Origin: an uncultured Bacilli bacterium
GTDB lineage: Bacteria; Bacillota_I; Bacilli_A; RF39; UBA660
NCBI GenBank assembly: GCA_949746915.1
Contig: CATKEA010000174.1
Span: forward strand, 1 to 9,270
Length of the DNA: 9,270 nt
Reading direction: 5' to 3'
Below the pieces are notes generated by a model that saw nothing but the letters and a program-made list of their open reading frames with translations, was not told the DNA's origin and ran no database searches. Positions 1 to 6,910 of this stretch are shown here, in pieces. The position numbers were made by a program, and so were the translations under genes. Within the stretch, counting starts at the first letter, position 1. Every line of letters begins with the position of its first letter.

Positions 1-525
1 TATATAAATAAAAAAAATATTTGCCTATGTCCATTTTGTCAAAGTACTAATATGTACTTTGATAATGACTATATACCAATGGACTTTTTCTTTTTAAAAT
101 TAAGTAGACTATATTATAAACAAACATCTCTTGGTTGCAACTTTAAAAATATCCAAAAGCTTCTAAAGAAAAGTCTTAATTATGGAAAGAACAAAGAAAG
201 TATAATATTAAAATCAAGCATTTTAACTAAATCAAAAATACTAAATAAATGTAAAAAAATCACTTCAAAAGAAGAAGCAAAATTACTGTTTTTATATTAT
301 CAACACCTAAAAAAATCTGACCTAACCTATAACTTTAATTTAACTATTGAAGTACCAGCTTTATCAGAGGAAAAAAGATTTGTTTATGCCTTATTTCTTC
401 TTGTTTTTACATCATCACTTTTAGGAGAAAATCCGTATTTAAAACAAATTTTTTTAACATTTAAGAATCAAACAGATGAGTCTTACTACAAAAAACTATT
501 TAAGATACTTATCACATTTTCCTAA
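1..525 (+). CDS. Hypothetical protein, 5'-truncated by the window edge
   Basis: I do not recognise this protein. The frame is open from the first base of the window, so the gene probably begins upstream. The first in-frame ATG (position 52) has no Shine-Dalgarno sequence, whereas every other complete gene here has a clear one. The 17 codons before that ATG encode a cysteine cluster, C-L-C-P-F-C (window residues 8-13), that could be half of a small zinc-binding site. The rest is lysine- and leucine-rich and looks mainly helical, with one moderately hydrophobic stretch near VYALFLLVFTSSLLG in the last third. It has no signal peptide or clear membrane protein pattern. It ends with TAA at 523-525 and overlaps the 3' end of the convergent repressor gene by 14 bp. 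The choice of an upstream start is an inference: 17 open codons could occur by chance, and a start at 52 would give 157 residues. Confidence 0.6.
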   Translation, partial: YINKKNICLCPFCQSTNMYFDNDYIPMDFFFLKLSRLYYKQTSLGCNFKNIQKLLKKSLNYGKNKESIILKSSILTKSKILNKCKKITSKEEAKLLFLYYQHLKKSDLTYNFNLTIEVPALSEEKRFVYALFLLVFTSSLLGENPYLKQIFLTFKNQTDESYYKKLFKILITFS

Positions 526-919
526 TTAACTCTTCAATATTATTAATAGTAATATAATCGACAAAATGCTCAATTTTTTCAACTTGTTCCAACGAATAAT
601 TTTCTTTATTTAATAACATGAAAAACATTGTTAAAACCTCATGTCTTCTAAGTAAATACTTACCTAAAGTAATCCCAGTTTCTGTTAAAGTTATATTCTT
701 ATACTTTGGAAACACTAAAAGTTTCCTTTCTTGAAGTTTATTTACCATCTTTGTAGCAGAGGAATAACGAACATTTAAATTGTTTGCAAGATCACTAATG
801 CGAACAATTTTTTTTTGCAAAAATATTCGATAAATCATTTCTAAATAATCCTCTTGTGACTCAGTCAAAATATCATTACTTTTGAGACGATAACCATTTA
901 AAGTATAAAACTCATCCAT
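512..919 (-). CDS. mntR: DtxR/MntR-family metal-dependent transcriptional repressor
   Basis: This 135-residue protein is a cytoplasmic metal-sensing repressor of the MntR/DtxR/IdeR family, close to Bacillus MntR (about 142 residues). Residues 19-80 form the winged helix-turn-helix, with LTESQEDYLEMIY, then RISDLANNLNVRYSSATKMVNKL as recognition region (split here only for description). The C-terminal half is the dimerisation and metal domain. By alignment from memory with B. subtilis MntR (D8, E11, H77, E99, E102, H103), all six metal ligands appear present as D24, E27, H93, E114, E117 and H118. There is no SH3-like third domain, as in MntR and unlike DtxR. The ATG at 919 is preceded on the minus strand by AAAGGG (929-934) at about 9 bp. 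It diverges from feoA, and an operator-like palindrome lies between them, so it probably represses feoAB and itself when Mn2+ or Fe2+ is abundant. Which metal it senses cannot be decided from sequence; the symbol reflects family resemblance. Confidence 0.88.
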   Translation of the reverse strand: MDEFYTLNGYRLKSNDILTESQEDYLEMIYRIFLQKKIVRISDLANNLNVRYSSATKMVNKLQERKLLVFPKYKNITLTETGITLGKYLLRRHEVLTMFFMLLNKENYSLEQVEKIEHFVDYITINNIEELIRKM

Positions 920-962
920 TTGCCCATTCCCTTTCTATGCTATTTACATATATTAAAATGAA

Positions 963-983
963 GTTAGTTTAAGGAAACTTAAC
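963..983. promoter_or_regulatory. Probable MntR/DtxR-family operator between mntR and feoA
   Basis: The core is AGTTT (966-970), AAGG, AAACT (975-979), a perfect 5-bp inverted repeat. It extends to GTTA-GTTT on the left and AAAC-TTAAC on the right, which are mutually complementary apart from a one-base bulge. Positions 969-978 read TTAAGGAAAC, identical to the right half of the B. subtilis MntR box as I recall it (TTTGCCTTAAGGAAAC). It lies just downstream of the mntR -10 on the minus strand, and just after a possible feoA -10 (TAAAAT, 954-959, no convincing -35). A bound repressor would therefore block both start points. The binding itself is inferred. Confidence 0.6.
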
Positions 984-990
984 CTATTAA

Positions 991-1019
991 ATTATATTAA
1001 AAAGGACGTGATTTATGAA
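991..1019 (-). promoter_or_regulatory. Candidate promoter of the mntR-like repressor
   Basis: Read on the minus strand, TTCATA (1014-1019) is a plausible -35 (4 of 6 consensus bases) and is followed after 17 bp by a perfect TATAAT (991-996). The start point would fall near 984, at the edge of the operator-like palindrome, which would fit autoregulation. The -35 overlaps the start codon of feoA, so the two divergent promoters would be interlocked. Confidence 0.45.
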
Positions 1020-1257
1020 AGAGTATACTCTAAATAAAGTTCCAATATCTAGTACAGTTATCTTAAAAAGCTTAAAAAATGAAGGATCAATTAGAAGAAG
1101 ACTATTAGATATTGGTTTTATACCAGGAACAAAAATCGAATGCGTTTTAACATCACCATTTAAAGATCCAACTTTATATAGAATACGAGGAACTTTAATT
1201 GCCATTAGAAGTGATGACGCTAAAAATATTATAGTGGAGGATTTATATGAAGTATAA
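1015..1257 (+). CDS. feoA: FeoA, ferrous iron transport accessory protein
   Basis: FeoA is a small cytoplasmic SH3-like protein that supports Fe2+ uptake by FeoB. The 80 residues match the usual length of the family. The diagnostic segments are present: RRRLLDIGFIPGTKIE (residues 27-42), the SPFKDPTLYRIRGTLIAIR strand pair (47-65) and the final strand NIIVED (71-76). The ATG at 1015 follows AAAGGA (1001-1006) by 8 bp. The stop overlaps the start of feoB by 11 bp, which indicates translational coupling and a single feoAB transcript. The gene sits downstream of an operator-like palindrome and divergent from a MntR/DtxR-type repressor, so it is probably derepressed under metal limitation. Confidence 0.95.
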   Translation: MKEYTLNKVPISSTVILKSLKNEGSIRRRLLDIGFIPGTKIECVLTSPFKDPTLYRIRGTLIAIRSDDAKNIIVEDLYEV

Positions 1258-3310
1258 TGTAGCCTTAATAGGAAATCCCAATGTAGGTAAATCAACCGTA
1301 TTTAATGCCTTAACAGGAATGCATCAACACACTGGTAACTGGCCTGGTAAAACAGTAAGCCTTGCTAGTGGAATGTTCAAATATAATAACAATACCTATG
1401 AAATGTATGACTTACCTGGAACATACTCCTTGATTGCTCATTCTGAAGAAGAACGTGTTGCTAGAGATGCTATTATGTATGATAAACATGATGTTACTAT
1501 AGTTGTCTGTGATGCAACTTGTTTAGAAAGAAATTTAAACTTAGTTTTACAGATTTTGGAAATTACTAAAGATGTTATTGTTTGTGTTAATCTTTTAGAT
1601 GAAGCCAAGAAGAAACATATAGAAATAGACCTAGAACTGCTTAGTAAAAAATTAGGAGTACCAGTAGTCGGATGTACAGCTAGAAGTAAACAAGGCTTAG
1701 ACCAACTGTTAGAAAAAATAGAAAAAGTTGCTACCAAACAAATTAAAGAAACTCCAACAAAAGTGCGATATAATCGAATAATTGAAGAAGGAATAAAAGA
1801 AATAGTAGAGGCACTAAAACCATTAAATAATACCAAAATAGAAAATCGCTTTATAGCTATAAAACTTATTGATGATGATGAAATTATAAGAAAGGATCTA
1901 TATAAATATCTAAAAATATCTAATAAAAAGAAATTAGAAAGATTAGTTAGTAAAACAAGAGTAAAACTATTAGATAGTGATATTAAACTAGATGAACTAA
2001 AAGACGAAATTGTTAAAAAGATTGTTCTTAAAGCTGAAGAAATAGCTAGTTCTACTACTACTTATAAAGATAGTAACTATCAAAAAAGAACAACTAAAAT
2101 AGATCGTTTTCTAACCAATAAATTAACAGGAATACCAGTTATGTTACTATTATTAATTGTCGTTTTTTATATCACAATAATTGGTGCTAACTATCCATCT
2201 GATTTATTATTTTCTATGTTTAATAGTTTTGAAGGCCCATTAATTTCATTTTTTAACTTTCTTCATTTCCCAACATTCTTAACTGATGCTTTAGTCTTAG
2301 GTGCATACAAAACCCTAGGTTGGGTTGTATCTGTTATGTTACCACCAATGGCTATATTTTTCCCTATGTTTACTATACTAGAAGATTCTGGTTATTTACC
2401 ACGTATTGCTTTTAACCTAGATAGATGCTTTAAAAAGTGCAATGCCTGTGGTAAGCAAGCTTTAACAATGTGTATGGGATTTGGATGTAATGCTGTTGGT
2501 GTTAGTGGATGTAGAATAATTGATTCCAAAAGAGAACGCTTAATCGCTATTTTAACTAATAACTTTGTTCCTTGTAATGGAAGATTTCCAGCAATTATTT
2601 CAATTATAACGATGTTTTTTGTAGGCTTTTCAACTGGTGCCAGTCTTCTTAAAGTTTTCTTCTTAACTGCTGTCATTCTTTTAGGAATCTTTACAACCCT
2701 TTTTGTTTCCAATATTTTATCAAGAACGCTTTTAAAAGGTGAACCATCATCCTTTACTTTAGAATTACCTCCATATAGAAAGCCCCAATATCTAAAAGTA
2801 ATCATTCGAAGTATTATGGATAGAACTTTAAGAGTTTTATTAAGAGCTATAGTAGTAGCACTACCAACAGGACTTGTTATCTATTTATTTGCAAATGTTA
2901 ATATAGAAGGAACGAGTATCTTACTTCATCTTTCTAATTTCCTTGATCCTTTTGCAACTATAATTGGTCTTGATGGTGTAATTTTATTAGCTTTTATCTT
3001 GGGATTTCCAGCTAATGAAATAGTTGTTCCAATTATTATTATGAGCTATCTATCAACTGGGGTAATGACAGATTTTACATCTTTAGTTGACCTAAAACAA
3101 TTATTAGTAGATAATGGATGGACCACATTAACAGCTATTTGTACAATACTTTTCTCTCTTATGCACTGGCCATGTTCTACAACATGTCTTACTATTAAAA
3201 AAGAAACAGGAAGTCTTAAATGGACACTTTTATCAATCTTAATACCAACTATTTGTGGAATAACATTATGTTTTATAACTGCAACTATTTTTAGATTATT
3301 TATCATTTAA
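1247..3310 (+). CDS. feoB: FeoB, Fe2+ uptake transporter with N-terminal G domain
   Basis: FeoB is the polytopic inner-membrane permease for ferrous iron. The 687-residue protein starts with a G domain holding all five motifs: G1 GNPNVGKS (9-16), G2 around T36 in TGNWPGKTVS, G3 DLPG (55-58), G4 NLLD (115-118) and G5 CTARSKQG (143-150). A helical insert (about 165-285) links it to the membrane part from about residue 295. That part carries the conserved pore and gate signatures: FPMFTILEDSGYLPR (372-386), CMGFGCNAVGVSGCR (409-423), NNFVPCNGRFP (438-448), GFPANEIVVP (586-595) and HWPCSTT (640-646). It is shorter than E. coli FeoB (773 residues) but complete. No separate FeoC gene is seen. The start has GGAGG (1236-1240) inside the feoA 3' end. 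Cysteines are frequent in the pore region (C394, C398, C401, C409, C414, C422, C443), which is usual for this transporter. Confidence 0.97.
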   Translation: MKYNVALIGNPNVGKSTVFNALTGMHQHTGNWPGKTVSLASGMFKYNNNTYEMYDLPGTYSLIAHSEEERVARDAIMYDKHDVTIVVCDATCLERNLNLVLQILEITKDVIVCVNLLDEAKKKHIEIDLELLSKKLGVPVVGCTARSKQGLDQLLEKIEKVATKQIKETPTKVRYNRIIEEGIKEIVEALKPLNNTKIENRFIAIKLIDDDEIIRKDLYKYLKISNKKKLERLVSKTRVKLLDSDIKLDELKDEIVKKIVLKAEEIASSTTTYKDSNYQKRTTKIDRFLTNKLTGIPVMLLLLIVVFYITIIGANYPSDLLFSMFNSFEGPLISFFNFLHFPTFLTDALVLGAYKTLGWVVSVMLPPMAIFFPMFTILEDSGYLPRIAFNLDRCFKKCNACGKQALTMCMGFGCNAVGVSGCRIIDSKRERLIAILTNNFVPCNGRFPAIISIITMFFVGFSTGASLLKVFFLTAVILLGIFTTLFVSNILSRTLLKGEPSSFTLELPPYRKPQYLKVIIRSIMDRTLRVLLRAIVVALPTGLVIYLFANVNIEGTSILLHLSNFLDPFATIIGLDGVILLAFILGFPANEIVVPIIIMSYLSTGVMTDFTSLVDLKQLLVDNGWTTLTAICTILFSLMHWPCSTTCLTIKKETGSLKWTLLSILIPTICGITLCFITATIFRLFII

Positions 3311-3361
3311 TTAGGAATAATTTATCTAGTTACTTAATATTCTTAATCAGGAGGATTTTCT

Positions 3362-5971
3362 ATGATTAAAGAAACAGGACTTACAAATGATGAAGTTGAA
3401 GTATCTAGAAAGAAATATGGATCTAACGAAATAACAAGTCATAAAAAACGAACCTTTATAGAGGAATTTATCGAAACATTGGGAGATCCTATTATCAAAA
3501 TATTATTAGTTGCTCTAATGATTAAAACCGTCTTTCTTTTCAAAGATTTTGATTGGTTTGAAACAATTGGAATAGCAGTTGCTATTTTAGTAGCAAGTTT
3601 AATTTCAACTATTTCAGAATATGGTAGTGAAAAGGCTTTTACAAGACTCCAAGAGGAATTTTCTAAGATTAAGTGTAAAGTACTACGTAATGGCAAAATA
3701 GAAGAAGTTATCATAGATGAGGTTGTGGTTGGTGATATTATCAAACTAGAAACAGGTGATAAAATACCAGCCGATGGAATCATTATATCTGGAAATTTAA
3801 GTGTTGATGAATCTAGCTTAAATGGAGAAACAAAAGAGAAATATAAGGAACAACCATCAGGAACTATCAAAGAGCAAAATAAAGTTTATAGAGGAAGTAT
3901 TGTCTATCAAGGTACTTCCTTTTTTAAGGTTACAAGTGTTGGTGAAAGAACTATATATGGAAATATTGCTAAAGAATTAGAAGAAACATCAGGAGATAGT
4001 CCATTAAAGCTTCGTTTAGCTAATCTCGCTAAAGTAATAAGTAAAATCGGATACATATCAGCTTTGATGGTAGCTCTTTCATATTTATTTAAAGAAATAG
4101 TTATAGATAATGGGTTTGATATTAATCTAATTATAAAAGAAGTAACTAATTTAAGAAGTCTCTCTGGTAGTATCTTATATGCTTTAACCCTTGCTGTTAC
4201 CATAATTGTTGTTGCAGTACCAGAAGGTCTACCAATGATGATTACTTTAGTTTTATCATCTAATATGAGAAGACTTCTAAAAAATAATGTTTTAGTTAGA
4301 AAATTAGTTGGTATAGAAACGGCAGGATCATTAAACATTTTATTTACTGATAAAACTGGAACTTTAACTAAAGGAAAGTTAGAAGTAGTTGGTTTTAAAA
4401 CAGCTAGTGGTAAAACTTTTCAAACAGAAAGTGAATTAACAGAATACCGTGAACTATATAAATTAGTTAATTTATCTCTTACTTATAATAATGAAAGTCA
4501 AAAAGTAGATAACAAAATAATTGGAGGTAATATAACAGATCGTGCCTTAAGAAAATTTATTACTATTGATATACCAGGATATAATAAATTACAAACAAAA
4601 ACGTTTGATAGTAAAACAAAATACGCTAGTACAATTATTGATTATAAGCATGAAACAGAATTTATAAAAGGTTCTCCAGAACTACTTTTAGATAGATGTA
4701 CTACTTGTTATAGTGATAATGGTAATAAGATTCTCTTTTCTAAAGATAAAATAATTAATGAGATAAATCTATTAACAAGTAAAGGAATAAGACTTTTAGT
4801 ATTAGCAACAGCTGATAAAAAAGATATAAATACTTTAAAAAATTTAACTTTCTTAGGTATTATTCTAATTAAAGATGAACTACGTGATGAAATAGATGAA
4901 GCTATTAGACTAGTCAATGATGCTGGAATTAATGTTGTAATGATAACTGGTGATAATAAAGAAACAGCCAAGAGTATTGCTAAGGAAGCTGGTATTATTA
5001 AAAGTGATAAGGATATTGTTTTAACAAGCGATGAGTTAAATAAATTAACTGATAATGAAGTTATAAAGTTAATTCCAAGATTAAAAGTCGTAGCGAGAAG
5101 TCTTCCCCAAGATAAAAGTCGTTTAGTAAAACTTAGCAAAAGTCAAAACTTAGTAGTAGGAATGACTGGTGATGGTGTAAATGATGCTCCAGCTTTAAAA
5201 CAAGCAGATGTAGGATTTTCAATGGGAAGTGGTACAGAAGTTGCCAAAGAGGCTAGTGATATTGTTATTTTAGATGATAATTTCTTTTCAATTACTAGAG
5301 CTATTCTTTTTGGTAGAACAATTTTTAAAAGTATCAGAAGATTTATCATTTTCCAACTTACTATTAATATGTGTGCTATAAGTTTATCAATACTTGGTCC
5401 ATTTATTGGTATTGAGTCTCCTGTTACTGTTATTCAAATGCTATGGATTAATATGATTATGGATTCTTTAGCAGCACTTGCTTTTTCATACGAGGCTCCA
5501 CTTGTTTCGTATATGAAAGAAAAACCAAAGCGAAAAGATGAAAATATTTTAAATAAATATATGATTAGTGAAATAGTTTTTACTGGAATCTATTCTTCAA
5601 TATTATGTTTATGGTTTTTAAAATCAGATTTTGTTTACAATATGATTAGAGTATCAGAAGATAATCGATATTTGATGACTGCCTTTTTTGGATTATTTAT
5701 TTTCATGTCTATTTTTAACTCGTTTAACGCCAGAACTAATAAAATAAATTTATTTTATAATTTACGTAAGAACATTGTTTTCATCATTGTAATTTTATTT
5801 ATTTGCATTGTTCAAATCTATTTGATATATTGTGGTGGTAGTATTTTTAGAACATATGGATTAACTATTAAAGAATTTTTACTAATGACAGTATTAGCAG
5901 CAACTGTTATACCAGTTGACTTCTTAAGAAAGTTTTTCCTTCGATATAATAATTTAAGCAGGAATGTTTAA
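3362..5971 (+). CDS. P2B-type (PMCA-like) Ca2+-transporting P-type ATPase
   Basis: This 869-residue membrane pump uses ATP to export a divalent cation, most likely Ca2+. The actuator domain carries LNGET (153-157) where most P2 pumps have LTGES; the catalytic G and E are kept. TM4 has PEGLP (287-291), the phosphorylation site is D330 in DKTGT, the nucleotide domain has KGSPE (436-440), and the hinge has TGDN (529-532) and GDGVNDAP (603-610). TM6 reads LWINMIMD with N697 and D701, matching the Ca2+ ligands N796 and D800 of SERCA. TM5 (FQLTINM) and TM8 (FMSIFNSFNAR) resemble plasma-membrane Ca2+-ATPases rather than SERCA. No C-terminal calmodulin-type extension is present. The start has AGGAGG (3349-3354) at 7 bp. 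It lies 51 bp after feoB with no terminator visible, so it may be in the feo operon; related pumps in lactic bacteria and streptococci export Mn2+ or Ca2+, so Mn2+ is an alternative substrate. Confidence 0.92.
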   Translation: MIKETGLTNDEVEVSRKKYGSNEITSHKKRTFIEEFIETLGDPIIKILLVALMIKTVFLFKDFDWFETIGIAVAILVASLISTISEYGSEKAFTRLQEEFSKIKCKVLRNGKIEEVIIDEVVVGDIIKLETGDKIPADGIIISGNLSVDESSLNGETKEKYKEQPSGTIKEQNKVYRGSIVYQGTSFFKVTSVGERTIYGNIAKELEETSGDSPLKLRLANLAKVISKIGYISALMVALSYLFKEIVIDNGFDINLIIKEVTNLRSLSGSILYALTLAVTIIVVAVPEGLPMMITLVLSSNMRRLLKNNVLVRKLVGIETAGSLNILFTDKTGTLTKGKLEVVGFKTASGKTFQTESELTEYRELYKLVNLSLTYNNESQKVDNKIIGGNITDRALRKFITIDIPGYNKLQTKTFDSKTKYASTIIDYKHETEFIKGSPELLLDRCTTCYSDNGNKILFSKDKIINEINLLTSKGIRLLVLATADKKDINTLKNLTFLGIILIKDELRDEIDEAIRLVNDAGINVVMITGDNKETAKSIAKEAGIIKSDKDIVLTSDELNKLTDNEVIKLIPRLKVVARSLPQDKSRLVKLSKSQNLVVGMTGDGVNDAPALKQADVGFSMGSGTEVAKEASDIVILDDNFFSITRAILFGRTIFKSIRRFIIFQLTINMCAISLSILGPFIGIESPVTVIQMLWINMIMDSLAALAFSYEAPLVSYMKEKPKRKDENILNKYMISEIVFTGIYSSILCLWFLKSDFVYNMIRVSEDNRYLMTAFFGLFIFMSIFNSFNARTNKINLFYNLRKNIVFIIVILFICIVQIYLIYCGGSIFRTYGLTIKEFLLMTVLAATVIPVDFLRKFFLRYNNLSRNV

Positions 5972-6014
5972 AAGTTATTAAAAAATGAAGTATATTTAAG
6001 TTTAATAAAGTTAT

Positions 6015-6047
6015 AAACAAATAAGTTACTATGCTTATTTGTTTTTA
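6015..6047 (+). terminator. Rho-independent terminator after the cation pump gene
   Basis: AAACAAATAAG (6015-6025) pairs perfectly over 11 bp with CTTATTTGTTT (6034-6044) around an 8-nt loop, and the descending arm runs into further T residues. The stem is AT-rich, as expected in this base composition. It lies 43 bp after the pump stop codon and separates the metal-transport block from the next promoter. Confidence 0.8.
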
Positions 6048-6075
6048 TTGTAAGAAGTAAAATAACACTAATTAC

Positions 6076-6104
6076 TTGTAAATATATCAAAAATGTGCTA
6101 TAAT
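6076..6104 (+). promoter_or_regulatory. Sigma-A-type promoter of kinase-like unit 1
   Basis: TTGTAA (6076-6081) and a perfect TATAAT (6099-6104) are separated by exactly 17 bp, and the -10 is preceded by TGC (extended -10). Transcription would start near 6111, about 25 nt before the start codon. The whole block 6076-6125, down to the ribosome binding site, is a near-copy of 7730-7779. Confidence 0.85.
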
Positions 6105-6120
6105 ACAAACGTATTTTAAA

Positions 6121-6130
6121 AGGGGGGGAA
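6121..6130 (+). promoter_or_regulatory. Ribosome binding site with an uninterrupted G7 run
   Basis: The site contains seven consecutive G residues (6122-6128) flanked by A, 7 bp before a GTG start. The equivalent site of the paralogous gene (7776-7781) reads GGGGAG. A G homopolymer this long stands out in such AT-rich DNA and could be prone to slippage, which would alter spacing to the start codon. Confidence 0.7.
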
Positions 6131-6135
6131 TAACA

Positions 6136-6870
6136 GTGTTATATTTTTGTGAGGGAAATGCCCTAGACTTTAGTAATAGTAACTTTCAAGAACTATTAAA
6201 CAAATATGAAGCAGGAAGAGGAGAAGGCTATGTTTATCAGCGAAATGGTTTTGTATATAAAATTCATTACGATGATAAACAATTAGAAAAAAATCTTGCT
6301 AAAGTAATCGATGAAGATAGTTGTAAATACTTATCTAATATCAAAACCAAGCGCCTATTTTTGCCAATTTCTCCTATTTATGATGAAAATCAAGGCTATA
6401 GTGGTTATAAAACTGAATATGTTGAACCATTAAAAGAAAATACTAAAAAAGTAACAGATAGTAGCCCTGAAGTTTTCTTTGATGAAATAGAAATAATAAG
6501 GCAAGACTTAAGAAGTATGACAGAAAAAAGAGTAAAAACTTCTGACTTTGGCATTCATAACCTGATAGATAATGGCACTTTTAATATAATTGATCCAGGA
6601 AGATACACTATAGATTTTGATAAAAGCTTAACTTTTAAAGATATCTATAAAAGAAATAATTCTGAATTAAATCTTTTAATAAGAGATATTTTAAATGATC
6701 AGATAATAAATTTGTGTGGCTATAGCAAATTATATAAATTTCATGATTACATAAGAAGTTTAGATAAATCTAATAAAGGATATTTAAATACCATAGAACA
6801 AGAATCTAGAGAATATGATAGTATCAAAGATTTTGCAGTTGATGTATGTAAAAGAAAGGTACTTAAGTAA
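6136..6870 (+). CDS. Divergent kinase-fold protein, paralogue 1
   Basis: I cannot place this 244-residue protein in a named family, but it has the layout of a minimal protein-kinase or aminoglycoside-phosphotransferase fold. A short strand pair (MLYFCEGNALDF, 1-12) is followed by a glycine-rich loop, GRGEGYVY (27-34), and a strand with a candidate ATP-binding lysine, FVYKIHYD (K42). Residues 137-142 read DFGIHN, a D-x4-N catalytic-loop pattern (here the DFG letters are part of this loop, not the magnesium motif). IIDPG with D153 follows 11 residues after N142, where a kinase has its metal-binding D-x-G. The C-terminal part is helical and charged. There is no signal peptide or membrane segment, so it should be cytoplasmic. 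The start is GTG at 6136 behind a G-rich ribosome binding site; homology with the ATG-started paralogue at 7787 begins at this residue, which supports the choice. Catalytic activity and substrate are unknown. Confidence 0.85.
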   Translation: MLYFCEGNALDFSNSNFQELLNKYEAGRGEGYVYQRNGFVYKIHYDDKQLEKNLAKVIDEDSCKYLSNIKTKRLFLPISPIYDENQGYSGYKTEYVEPLKENTKKVTDSSPEVFFDEIEIIRQDLRSMTEKRVKTSDFGIHNLIDNGTFNIIDPGRYTIDFDKSLTFKDIYKRNNSELNLLIRDILNDQIINLCGYSKLYKFHDYIRSLDKSNKGYLNTIEQESREYDSIKDFAVDVCKRKVLK

Positions 6871-6910
6871 TTTCAATATTTATTTTTCATAAATAAGGAG
6901 TGTTTAAAAA

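Noticed and set aside
530..560. AT-rich inverted repeat (around ATATTA...TAATAT) just after the stop of the first gene, as a terminator
   Set aside because: It lies inside the repressor coding sequence, is made of A-T pairs only and has no T-run following it; chance in this base composition is sufficient.
3311..3361. Possible terminator or Mn2+ riboswitch between feoB and the pump gene
   Set aside because: The 51 bp contain no convincing GC-containing hairpin with a T-run and are too short for a yybP-ykoY aptamer with an expression platform.
987..5349. Minus-strand open frames of about 70-145 codons inside feoA, feoB and the pump gene (for example 987-1295, 1438-1836, 2392-2805, 3046-3306, 3439-3870, 3907-4338, 4708-5139, 5143-5349)
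   Set aside because: They lie antisense to strongly supported genes, have no ribosome binding sites of note and give low-complexity translations typical of shadow frames.
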